Below, piece by piece: positions 41,738 through 49,687 of a stretch of DNA of 64,000 nucleotides. The DNA is from DATNBU01 sp964476185. GTDB lineage: Bacteria; Desulfobacterota; Binatia; UBA1149; CAITLU01. The translations under genes were made by a program, and so were the position numbers. The stretch covers positions 1-64,000 of the forward strand of contig CAYYZO010000007.1 of NCBI GenBank assembly GCA_964476185.1. The letters are read 5' to 3'. The notes beneath the pieces are model-generated. The model was given only the letters and a program-made list of their open reading frames with translations. It was not told where the DNA came from and made no database searches. Each line of letters opens with the position of its first letter. Positions within the stretch are counted from its first letter, which is position 1.

Positions 41738-42796
41738 ATGCTGTACCAGACCGATGACCTGCGGATCGCCGGCCTTCGCCCGCTGATCCCGCCCGCCATC
41801 CTCTTCGAGGAGCTTCCGATCACCGAGCGCGCCTCGGCCGTCGTCGCGGCGGCCCGCGAGGAGGCCACGCGGATCGTCCGGGGCGAGGACGACCGCCTGC
41901 TGGTCGTGGTCGGGCCCTGCTCGATCCACGATCCCGCCGCCGCCCTCGACTACGCGCGGCGGCTGCTGCCCTGGCGCGAACAACTCGCCGGCGAACTCTG
42001 CATCTTCATGCGGGTCTACTTCGAGAAGCCGCGCACGACGGTCGGGTGGAAGGGCCTCATCAACGACCCGAACCTCGACGGCAGCTTCCAGATCAACAAG
42101 GGCCTGCGGCTGGCGCGCGGCCTGCTGCTGGAGCTCGCCGAGATGGGGTTGCCGGCCGGCTCGGAGTTCCTCGACACGATCAGCCCCCAGTTCATCGCGG
42201 ACCTGATCTCGTGGGGCGCGATCGGGGCCCGCACGACCGAGAGCCAGGTGCACCGCGAACTCGCGTCCGGCCTTTCCGTGCCCGTCGGGTTCAAGAACGG
42301 CACCGACGGCAACGTGCAGATCTGCATCGACGCGATCCGCGCCGCGGCCGGCGCGCACCACTTCCTCTCGGTCACCAAGCAGGGGCTGTCGGCGATCGTC
42401 GAGACCAAGGGCAACGACGCCTGCCACGTGATCCTGCGCGGCTCGAGCGCCGGCGCGAACCACGGCCAGGAGTCGATCGACGACGTGGTCGCGCGGCTCG
42501 GCGCGGCGAAGCTGCCCGGGCGCGTGATGGTCGATTGCAGCCACGGCAACAGCAAGAAGGACTACCGCCGGCAGCCCGAGGTCGCCTCGGAAGTCGCCGA
42601 CCAGGTCGCGTCCGGCTCGCCGGCCGTCTGCGGCGTGATGCTGGAGTCGCACCTCGTCGAGGGACGCCAGGACCTCGTCGCCGGGAAGCCGCTGACCTAC
42701 GGCCAGAGCATCACCGACGGCTGCATCTCGTGGGACGCCACCGTCCCGGTCCTCGAGCAGCTGGCCACAGCGGTGCGCCAGCGCCGCGTTCGATAG
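41738..42796 (+). CDS. 3-deoxy-7-phosphoheptulonate (DAHP) synthase, class I
   Basis: This is a 352-residue enzyme condensing PEP and erythrose 4-phosphate, the first step of aromatic amino acid synthesis. Seen: LVVVGPCSIHDPAAALDYARR (in parts, about residues 55-75), FMRVYFEKPRTTVGWKGLIND, KNGTDGNVQI, and VDCSHGNSKKDYRRQ. It is the AroF/G/H (I-alpha) type with an N-terminal extension where feedback inhibitors bind. ATG 41738 has no Shine-Dalgarno; TTGACT lies 38 bases upstream (41700-41705). The last codons and the stop lie in the first unit of a tandem repeat. Confidence 0.95.
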   Translation: MLYQTDDLRIAGLRPLIPPAILFEELPITERASAVVAAAREEATRIVRGEDDRLLVVVGPCSIHDPAAALDYARRLLPWREQLAGELCIFMRVYFEKPRTTVGWKGLINDPNLDGSFQINKGLRLARGLLLELAEMGLPAGSEFLDTISPQFIADLISWGAIGARTTESQVHRELASGLSVPVGFKNGTDGNVQICIDAIRAAAGAHHFLSVTKQGLSAIVETKGNDACHVILRGSSAGANHGQESIDDVVARLGAAKLPGRVMVDCSHGNSKKDYRRQPEVASEVADQVASGSPAVCGVMLESHLVEGRQDLVAGKPLTYGQSITDGCISWDATVPVLEQLATAVRQRRVR

Positions 42797-42864
42797 CCGT
42801 GCGCCAGCGCGGCATTCGGTAGCCGGTGCGCCAGCGCCGCGTTCGATCGCCGGTGCGCGGGCGG
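42771..42864 (+). repeat. 26-27 bp tandem repeat over the 3' end of the DAHP synthase gene
   Basis: Units 42771-42797, 42798-42823 and 42824-42850 follow the pattern CGGTGCGCCAGCGCCGCGTT plus CGATAGC, followed by a partial fourth (42851-42864). The first unit encodes the end of the protein and contains the stop codon. The later copies are non-coding. Confidence 0.8.
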
Positions 42865-42902
42865 TCCTTCGCCGCGCCTTCGTCCCGGCAGGGCGGCGCT
42901 GC

Positions 42903-42908
42903 TAGCCT
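42903..42908 (+). promoter_or_regulatory. -10 element before the SGNH hydrolase start
   Basis: TAGCCT lies six bases before the ATG at 42915. There is no Shine-Dalgarno and no clear -35. It follows the short-leader pattern seen at several genes here. Confidence 0.3.
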
Positions 42909-42914
42909 CACCTC

Positions 42915-43613
42915 ATGCTGAACCGTTCCTACGCGGCGATCGTGCTCGCGTTCGTCGTGCTCTTCCCGTCGGCGGCCGCTGCCGAGTCCGCTGCCGTTCC
43001 CTCGCGCGGCAAGCCCCGCGTCGTCTGCCTCGGCGATTCGCTGACCGAGGGCTTCAGCCTCGAGCCGGAGCAGGCCTGGCCGCACCTCATCGAGCAGATG
43101 CTCCGCGACGGCGGGTGGCCGGAGATCCGCGTCGTCAACGCCGGGATCAGTGGATCGACATCGGCGAGCGCCGTCTCGCGCCTGCAGTGGCAGATGAAGA
43201 CCCCGCCCGACGTGCTCGTGCTCGCGCTCGGCGCGAACGACGGCCTGCGCGGCGTTTCTCCCGCGGAGACGAAGAAGAACCTCGCCGCCGCGATCGACCT
43301 CGCCCGCGCCGGCGGCGTCGTCGTCCTGCTCGCCGGCATGCGCATGCCGCCGAACTACGGCGCCGACTACACGAAGGAGTTCGAGGCGACGTTCGCGTCG
43401 CTGGCGGCCGAGAAGGACGTCGCGTTCCTTCCGTTCCTGCTCGAAGGCGTCGCGGGGGACCCGGCCCTGAACCTCCCCGACGGCATCCATCCGAATGCCG
43501 CCGGCTACGAGATCATCGCGAAGAACGTCGCGAACCGGTTGAAGCCGTTGCTGAAGGACGCCGCCGCGACGGCGCGAGCCGGCGCCGGGCCGGCGGCGGC
43601 GAACGCACGATGA
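42915..43613 (+). CDS. tesA: Periplasmic SGNH-hydrolase (TesA-like arylesterase/lysophospholipase)
   Basis: This is a 232-residue secreted hydrolase: signal peptide AIVLAFVVLFPSAAAAES, block I VVCLGDSLTEGFSLEPEQAWP with the catalytic Ser, block III ALGANDGLRGVS, and block V LPDGIHPNAAGYEIIA with Asp and His. TesA-type enzymes act on acyl thioesters, aryl esters and lysophospholipids in the periplasm. The stop overlaps the ATG of the ATPase gene (ATGA). The same three-gene order (tesA-ybbA-ybbP) is known from Gammaproteobacteria. Confidence 0.93.
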   Translation: MLNRSYAAIVLAFVVLFPSAAAAESAAVPSRGKPRVVCLGDSLTEGFSLEPEQAWPHLIEQMLRDGGWPEIRVVNAGISGSTSASAVSRLQWQMKTPPDVLVLALGANDGLRGVSPAETKKNLAAAIDLARAGGVVVLLAGMRMPPNYGADYTKEFEATFASLAAEKDVAFLPFLLEGVAGDPALNLPDGIHPNAAGYEIIAKNVANRLKPLLKDAAATARAGAGPAAANAR

Positions 43614-44338
43614 GCGTCCGCCCGGCCGTGGTCGTGCGGGCGAGCGGCCTGCGCAAGACGTTCCCGACGGCGGCCGGCCCGCTGGAGGTGCTGCGCGGCG
43701 TCGACCTCGAGGTCGAGCGCGGCGAATCCGTGTCGATCGCGGGCGAGTCCGGAAGCGGCAAGTCGACGCTGCTCGCGCTGCTGGCCGGCCTCGACGCGCC
43801 GACCGCCGGGAGCCTCGACGTCGCCGGCATCGACCTCGCGGCGGCGGGCGAGGCCGACCTCGCCGACTTCCGCGCGAGGACGGTCGGCATCGTCTTCCAG
43901 CACTTCCACCTGATCCGTTCGCTGACCGCGCTCGAGAACGTCCGCCTGCCGCTCGAGCTGCGCGACGGCGCCGATCGCGAGCGTCGCGCCGAGGACGTTC
44001 TCGCCTCCGTCGGCCTGGCGGCGAGGGCCGGGCACTTCCCGGCGCAGCTGTCCGGCGGCGAGCGGCAGCGCGTCGCGATCGCGCGGGCCCTCGTCACCGA
44101 GCCCGAGCTGCTGCTCGCCGACGAACCGACCGGCAACCTCGACGAACGCACCGGCGAGAGCGTGATCGAGCTCCTGTTCGACCTCGCCGCGCGCAGCGCG
44201 ACGACGCTCGTGCTGGTCACGCACAGCGCCGCGCTGGCGGCGCGCTGCGCTCGCTCGCTCGTGCTGCACGAAGGGATCCTCGACGACCGCCGCGGCGCGC
44301 CGGCGGCGCGGGCCGCCTCGGGCGCGGCGCGCGCGTGA
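43610..44338 (+). CDS. ABC transporter ATP-binding protein (YbbA/LolD-like)
   Basis: This is a 242-residue MacB/LolD-type ATPase. Walker A GESGSGKST (about residues 43-51), Q-loop VFQHFHLI, signature LSGGERQRVA, Walker B LLLADEPTGNLDE, and the family-typical VTHSAALAARC switch region. It pairs with the large FtsX-fold permease encoded next (stop overlapped by the GTG of that gene). This class does mechanical work at the envelope and does not pump solutes through the membrane. Confidence 0.94.
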   Translation: MSVRPAVVVRASGLRKTFPTAAGPLEVLRGVDLEVERGESVSIAGESGSGKSTLLALLAGLDAPTAGSLDVAGIDLAAAGEADLADFRARTVGIVFQHFHLIRSLTALENVRLPLELRDGADRERRAEDVLASVGLAARAGHFPAQLSGGERQRVAIARALVTEPELLLADEPTGNLDERTGESVIELLFDLAARSATTLVLVTHSAALAARCARSLVLHEGILDDRRGAPAARAASGAARA

Positions 44339-46860
44339 GGACGCTGCTGCGCCTCGCGCTGCGCGACCTCGCCCACCAGCGCGCGTTCTCGGCTTTCTTC
44401 GCGATCAACCTCGCGCTCGGCGTCGGCGGCGCGCTGCTGCTCGATTCGCTGCAGGGCTCGGTCGGCCGCACCCTCGAGTCGCGCTCGCGCACGATGCTCG
44501 GCGCCGACGTGCGCGTGAGCTCGACGCGCCCGCTGTCGGACGACGAGCGCGCGCGCCTCGACGCCGCCGCCGGGGCTGCCGCGTCTTCCGACCTCGTGCA
44601 GATGTACTCGATGGTCGCCGGCCCCTCCGTCGCCCGCCTGGCCGAGCTTCGCGGCATCGACGGACGCTTCCCGCTCTACGGCGCGCTGGTGCTCGCGGGC
44701 GGACCGGTGGGCGACGAAGCGCGTTCGCGGCTCGAGGGCGGCGAGGCCTGGGCCGACGCCGCGCTGCTCGGACAGCTCGGCCTCTCCATCGGCGACGCCG
44801 TCCGCGTCGGCACGCAGACGTTCCGGATCGCCGACACGGTGGTGCGCGACACGGGACTGTCGGTGCGCGCGGCTTCGCTGGCTCCGCGGCTCTACGTGGC
44901 GCGATCCCGGCTCGGCGCGACCGGCCTCGTGCAGCCGGGCAGCCGCGTCGAGTCGCAGCACCTCGTGCGGCTGCCTGCCGGCGCGGATGCCGACGAGGCC
45001 GCCCGGCGTCTTCGCGCGGCGCTGCCCGACGCGCGCGTGCGCGTGACGAGCCACGCCGAGGCGGTCGCCGAGATGACCGGCGCGTACACGCGCGTCACGC
45101 GCTACCTCGGGCTGGTTTCGCTGGTCGCGCTCGCGCTGGCCGCGATCGCCGCCGCCTACCTGTTCCACGCGTTCCTGCGGCGGCGGGTCGCCGACCTCGC
45201 GATCCTGGTCAGCCTCGGCGCGCGTCCGCGCCGCGCGCAGGCCCTGCTCGTGCTGGAGGTGTCGGTGCTCGCCGCCGCGGGCGGCCTGCTCGCGATCGCC
45301 GGCGTGGCGCTCGCGCTGCCGGCCGCGGCCGGCCTGCTGGCCGACCTCCTGCCGGCCGAACTCGCGCTGTCGGTCGGTGCGCGCGAAGCCGCGACCGCGC
45401 TCGCGATCGCGCTGCTCGCGGGTCCCGTCTCCTGCCTCCCGATGCTTGCGCGGATCGGCCGGCTGCGCGTCGCGGAGCTGTTCCAGGAGCGCGCGCACCT
45501 CGACCTGCGGCGCGGTCCTCGCGAAGCGCTCTGGTCCCTGCCCGCCGCGGCGCTGCTGGTCGTGCTCGCCGTCCTGCGCGTCGGCGATCCCGCGCAGGGC
45601 GCGTGGTTCGCGGCCGCGCTCGTCGCGTCGGCGGCGCTCGTCGCGGGCGCCGGCCGGCTTCTGCTTCCCCTCGCGGTGCGTGCCGGCGACGGCGCGCGCG
45701 TCTGGCTGCGGCTCGCGATGCGCCAGCTCTCCCCGGCGAGGCGCGGCTCGCGCACGGCGTTCACGGCTCTCGCGCTCACGGCCGTGCTGCTGACGCTTCC
45801 TCCGCAGCTTCGCGCGCAGTTGCTCCGGCAGCTCGATCCGCCGGGCGAGGGCGCGATCCCGAGCCTGTTCCTGTTCGACATCCAGCCGGAGCAGGCGGAA
45901 CCGCTCGCGCAGCACCTGAGACAGCAGGGCGCGGGGATCCAGCGCATGGCGCCGATGGTGCGCGCGCGACTGGTCGCGGTGAACGATCGCGAGGTCGGCG
46001 CGGCGGCTCCGGGGCCGGACCGCCTGCAGGACGCCGAGCGGCTCGCGACCCGCAACTACAACCTGACCTGGCAGGCCGAACTGCACTCGACCGAGAAGCT
46101 CGTCGCCGGCCGGCCGTTCACCGGGGCGTGGAACCCGTCGGGCGACGAACTCCCGGAGATCTCGATGGAGACCGAGTTCGCGCGGCGCATGGGGCTCGGC
46201 CTCGGCGACCGCCTGCGGTTCGACGTGCAGGGGGTCGAGGTCGACGGCCGGGTCGTGAACCTGCGCGAGGTGCGCTGGACGAGCCTGCAGCCGAACTTCT
46301 TCGTGTCGTTCCAGCCGGGCGTGCTCGACGCCGCGCCGGCGGTCTATCTCGCGTCGGTGCCGTCGCTCGAGCCCGCGGCGCGCGACGCGCTGCAGGCCTC
46401 GATCGTCGAGCGCTACCCGAACGTGTCGATGATCGACGTGTCGCGCGCCGTCGAGCGGGCGCTCGCGCTGCTCACGCAGCTTCGCTGGGCGGTCGCGGCG
46501 ACCGGTTGGACCGCCCTTGCCGTCGGCTTCGTGCTGATCTTCGCGATCGCGCGCGACGAGGCCGAGGAGCGGCGCTGGGACCTGAACCTGATGAAGGTCC
46601 TCGGCGCCCGGCACGGCCTGCTGCGCGCGAGCCTCTCGGCCGAGTTCGCCGTGCTCGGCGGCCTCGCCGCGCTGACGGGCTGCGCGATCAGCACGGCCGG
46701 TTCCGCCGCGCTGGCCTGGGCGTGGCTCGACGTGCGCTGGTCGCCGGCCTGGACGCCGCTCCTCGTGGTCGCGCTCACGCTGCCGCTCGTCGCCGCGGCG
46801 ACCGCGCGCGTGGCGACGCGGCGCGTGCTGCGCGAGAAGGCGGCGCTGCTGCTCGGCTGA
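44335..46860 (+). CDS. FtsX-fold ABC permease (YbbP-like)
   Basis: This is an 841-residue permease with ten hydrophobic helices: one at the N-terminus, a large periplasmic domain (about residues 45-250), three helices, a pair near residues 390-430, a second periplasmic domain (about 500-710), and three more helices at the C-terminus ending RVLREKAALLLG. The layout is the YbbP duplicate-FtsX plan. Coupled to the YbbA-like ATPase and TesA-like hydrolase, it probably extracts or handles lipids or acylated substrates; that is inference from the conserved trio. The GTG start overlaps the ATPase stop. Confidence 0.88.
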   Translation: MRTLLRLALRDLAHQRAFSAFFAINLALGVGGALLLDSLQGSVGRTLESRSRTMLGADVRVSSTRPLSDDERARLDAAAGAAASSDLVQMYSMVAGPSVARLAELRGIDGRFPLYGALVLAGGPVGDEARSRLEGGEAWADAALLGQLGLSIGDAVRVGTQTFRIADTVVRDTGLSVRAASLAPRLYVARSRLGATGLVQPGSRVESQHLVRLPAGADADEAARRLRAALPDARVRVTSHAEAVAEMTGAYTRVTRYLGLVSLVALALAAIAAAYLFHAFLRRRVADLAILVSLGARPRRAQALLVLEVSVLAAAGGLLAIAGVALALPAAAGLLADLLPAELALSVGAREAATALAIALLAGPVSCLPMLARIGRLRVAELFQERAHLDLRRGPREALWSLPAAALLVVLAVLRVGDPAQGAWFAAALVASAALVAGAGRLLLPLAVRAGDGARVWLRLAMRQLSPARRGSRTAFTALALTAVLLTLPPQLRAQLLRQLDPPGEGAIPSLFLFDIQPEQAEPLAQHLRQQGAGIQRMAPMVRARLVAVNDREVGAAAPGPDRLQDAERLATRNYNLTWQAELHSTEKLVAGRPFTGAWNPSGDELPEISMETEFARRMGLGLGDRLRFDVQGVEVDGRVVNLREVRWTSLQPNFFVSFQPGVLDAAPAVYLASVPSLEPAARDALQASIVERYPNVSMIDVSRAVERALALLTQLRWAVAATGWTALAVGFVLIFAIARDEAEERRWDLNLMKVLGARHGLLRASLSAEFAVLGGLAALTGCAISTAGSAALAWAWLDVRWSPAWTPLLVVALTLPLVAAATARVATRRVLREKAALLLG

Positions 46861-46870
46861 GGCCCGCCGC

Positions 46871-46970
46871 NNNNNNNNNNNNNNNNNNNNNNNNNNNNNN
46901 NNNNNNNNNNNNNNNNNNNNNNNNNNNNNNNNNNNNNNNNNNNNNNNNNNNNNNNNNNNNNNNNNNNNNN
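46871..46970. other. Assembly gap of 100 N
   Basis: This is a scaffold gap ten bases after the permease stop. It breaks no visible gene. True distance unknown. Confidence 0.99.
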
Positions 46971-47054
46971 TTCCCGCGGGAATCGTCCGGGCGCGACGCC
47001 TCGTCATCGCCGGGGCGCATCCGTCGCGCATGCGAAGAACGGGAGGCCTGCGCC

Positions 47055-47963
47055 GTGAGCGAACTGATCCTGCACCACTACTGGATCTCGCCTTACGCCG
47101 AGAAGATCCGCCTCGTGATGGGCCTGAAGGGGTTGTCCTGGCGCTCGGTCGAGATCCCCGTCGTCGCGCCGAAGCCGGACCTCACGGCGCTGACCGGCGG
47201 CTATCGCAAGACGCCGGTGCTGCAGATCGGGGCCGACGTCTACTGCGACACCGACCTGATCGCGCGCACGGTCGACCAGCTGCACCGCAACCCGCCGCTG
47301 TTCCCCGACGACACGATGGCGATCGCGACGATGCTCGGCGCCTGGCAGCAGGAACTGTTCTGGCTCTGCGTGCGCGCCGTCGGCGTCGCTGCGCCGGTGT
47401 TCCCGCCGGGCTTCGTCGAGGACCGTGCGACGATGATGCAGGTGCCGCTGTCGATGAAGCAGGTGATGGCCGACGTCGAGCCGCAGCGCGAGCAGCTTCG
47501 GGCGAAGCTCGACCTGCTCGACCGGCATCTCTCGCGGCGCCGCTTCCTGCTCGGATCGCAGCCCGGGCTCGCGGACCTCTCGATGTACCATCCGGCGTGG
47601 ACGCTGAAGCAGGTCCCGGCCACCGCGCCGCTGCTCGACGCGTTCCCGCACGTGAAGGCGTGGATGGAACACGTCGAAGCGTTCGGCCACGGCACCTTCG
47701 CCGCGATGACCGCGGAGGAGGCGATCGCGGCGGCTCGCGCCGCGACGCCGGCGTCGGGGCAGGGCACCGATCCCGACGAGCCGAACGGCCTTCGCGTCGG
47801 CGACCTCGTCGAGGTCGTGCACGAGAGCTTCGGCAACGACCCGGTGGTCGGGCTGCTCGTCGCTTCCTCCGTGCACGAGATCGCCGTCGGCCGCCGCGAC
47901 GAGCGCGCCGGCGAGGTCGTCGTCCACCTGCCGCGCGAGCACTACAAGGTACGGCGGCTCTGA
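47055..47963 (+). CDS. Glutathione S-transferase family protein
   Basis: This is a 302-residue protein. The N-terminal thioredoxin-like GST domain has LILHHYWISPYAEKIRLVMG (residues 3-22), KTPVLQIGADVYCDTDLIA with the cis-Pro and gamma-glutamyl-binding Asp, and an all-helical C-terminal domain with LGSQPGLADLSMYHPAWTL. A further C-terminal extension of about 70 residues (GLRVGDLVEVVHESFGNDPV, VVHLPREHYKVRRL) resembles a small beta domain and is not part of the basic GST fold. The GTG start is set by GGGAGG eight bases upstream. Confidence 0.88.
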   Translation: MSELILHHYWISPYAEKIRLVMGLKGLSWRSVEIPVVAPKPDLTALTGGYRKTPVLQIGADVYCDTDLIARTVDQLHRNPPLFPDDTMAIATMLGAWQQELFWLCVRAVGVAAPVFPPGFVEDRATMMQVPLSMKQVMADVEPQREQLRAKLDLLDRHLSRRRFLLGSQPGLADLSMYHPAWTLKQVPATAPLLDAFPHVKAWMEHVEAFGHGTFAAMTAEEAIAAARAATPASGQGTDPDEPNGLRVGDLVEVVHESFGNDPVVGLLVASSVHEIAVGRRDERAGEVVVHLPREHYKVRRL

Positions 47964-48009
47964 CGCGAATCCGCGTCGCACGGAATGGGCGACCAGCCCC
48001 GTGAAGGGG

Positions 48010-48038
48010 TTGCACGACCGCGGGCTGTGTCGTGTACT
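48010..48038 (+). promoter_or_regulatory. Promoter of the di-haem oxidoreductase pair
   Basis: TTGCAC (48010-48015), exactly 17 bases, TGTACT (48033-48038), 44 bases before the ATG at 48083. It overlaps the alternative GTG start at 48032, which argues against that start. Confidence 0.45.
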
Positions 48039-48082
48039 CGTGCCCCGACTCGTCCGGCCCGCGGCCGGGCGCGTCGACCACG

Positions 48083-49687
48083 ATGGAGCCGGCACGACAA
48101 GAGGAACGCCCCGGGCGCGCCCGGGGCACGGGCGCGCCAGCGGATGCCGCGGTTCGCCGCGGCGTTTTCGTCGTGCTGGCGACCGCGGCGCTGGCGGGAC
48201 TCGCCCGCGCTGCCGTTGCGGATCCCCTTTCTCCGGCGGCAGCCGCCGCCGCACAGGATGAACGGCCGATCGCCGACGACGTCGTGCTGATGGAACTGCT
48301 CACGGACGCGATCGAGTTGCGGCGCCGCGAGGACTTCGACCGCATGCTCGACGCGCGCGACCCCGGCGAACTGATCGAGCACGCGACGCTGACCGACAAC
48401 GCGTTCGATCGGCGCACGCTTGGCATCGACACCCTGTTCATCGTCGGCGACGAACTGTTCGCGTACCTGTTTCGTCCCGAGAACGGCTGGGGCGGCAAGG
48501 ACGGTCGCGGCGAGTTCGGTTACACCCCGACGTTGCGCCGCGTCCACGACGGAGCGGCGGGCGGACCCGATGCGTTCGCTTGCGCGAGCTGCCATTCGAA
48601 GGGCGGCCCCGACGGCGCCGGCGCGCACACGCAGTCGGCGTTCCTGCGCGGGGACGGGCGCACCACCAGCGGCGCCGACCAGCGTAGCGCGCCGCACGTG
48701 CTCGGTCTCGGGCCGGTCGAACTCCTGGCGCGCGAGATGAGCGCGGAGCTCCGGGCGACCGCGCAGTCGGTTCGCTCGCGAGCGTCAGGGGCCGGTCGCC
48801 GGATCGAGGAGCCGCTCCAGGCCAAGGGCGTCGCGTTCGGCCGCATCGCCGCATTGCCCGACGGCACGCTCGACACCTCGGCCGTCGAAGGCGTCGACGA
48901 CGATCTCGTCGTGCGGCCGTTCGGCTGGAAGGGGCACCAGGCCACGCTGCGCGACATGATCGAGGAGTCGCTGCAGATCCACCAGGGCCTCGTCTCCAGG
49001 CGCATCCACCTCGCGGTGAAGGACGGTGCGCTCGATCCCTCGCCCTACGGCCGCGGGCCGTGGGACGACCTCGACGACGACGGCGTCTCGCTCGAGATCG
49101 ACTCGGGCATGCTGACGACGGTGGTCGGTTACCTCGCACAGCTGGAGGTGCCGGTCGTGCGGCCGCCCCGCGATCCGGGACTGCTCGACCTGTTCGCCGC
49201 GGGCCGCGCGACGTTCGAGGCCGCGGGCTGTTCGTCCTGCCACGTGCCCACGTTGAAGCTGTTCGACACGCGGCTCGACGCGGCGGCCGAGCCGGGCGGC
49301 GCGCGACCGCCCTTCGTGATCGACGTCGCGACCGACGGCGACGGCCCGAAGGTCGAGCCCGAGCTCGCGAGTCCCGGGACGCCGTACCTCGTCCACCTGT
49401 TCAGCGACCTTCGCCGCCACGACATGGGCGAAGCGCTCGCTTCACCGATGCCGCAAGGCACGATCCCGGCCGGAGAGTTCCTGACGCGGCCGCTCTGGGG
49501 ACTGGCCGAGACGGCGCCGTACCTGCACGACGGGCGCGCGCCGACGATCCACGACGCGATCGCGATGCACGGCGGGGACGCGGGGGCGTCGCGCGAGGCC
49601 TACCTCGCGCTCAGCGAGCCGCAGCGCGCCGGCCTGCGCGTGTTCCTCGCGTCCCTTTCGAGGCAGCCGAAGCTGTTCGTGCCATGA
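48083..49687 (+). CDS. Di-haem oxidoreductase (DHOR/DUF1111) family protein, first copy
   Basis: This is a 534-residue secreted cytochrome c: signal-like VFVVLATAALAGLARAAVA, two haem motifs CASCH (about residue 170) and CSSCH (about residue 385), VVRPFGWKGHQATLRDMIEE, LFSDLRRHDMGEAL, and TRPLWGLAETAPYLHDGRAPTIHDAI (in parts), all DHOR hallmarks related to MauG/cytochrome c peroxidases. It probably acts as a periplasmic peroxidase or oxidoreductase. It overlaps the next, paralogous gene by ATGA, so the pair is translationally coupled. Confidence 0.88.
   Translation: MEPARQEERPGRARGTGAPADAAVRRGVFVVLATAALAGLARAAVADPLSPAAAAAAQDERPIADDVVLMELLTDAIELRRREDFDRMLDARDPGELIEHATLTDNAFDRRTLGIDTLFIVGDELFAYLFRPENGWGGKDGRGEFGYTPTLRRVHDGAAGGPDAFACASCHSKGGPDGAGAHTQSAFLRGDGRTTSGADQRSAPHVLGLGPVELLAREMSAELRATAQSVRSRASGAGRRIEEPLQAKGVAFGRIAALPDGTLDTSAVEGVDDDLVVRPFGWKGHQATLRDMIEESLQIHQGLVSRRIHLAVKDGALDPSPYGRGPWDDLDDDGVSLEIDSGMLTTVVGYLAQLEVPVVRPPRDPGLLDLFAAGRATFEAAGCSSCHVPTLKLFDTRLDAAAEPGGARPPFVIDVATDGDGPKVEPELASPGTPYLVHLFSDLRRHDMGEALASPMPQGTIPAGEFLTRPLWGLAETAPYLHDGRAPTIHDAIAMHGGDAGASREAYLALSEPQRAGLRVFLASLSRQPKLFVP

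Noticed and set aside
42771..42864. CRISPR array after DAHP synthase
   Set aside because: The units are directly tandem without unique spacers and include coding sequence.
48032..48082. GTG 48032 as start of the first di-haem protein
   Set aside because: It lies in the promoter -35/-10 region (48010-48038), and the extra residues precede a good signal peptide.
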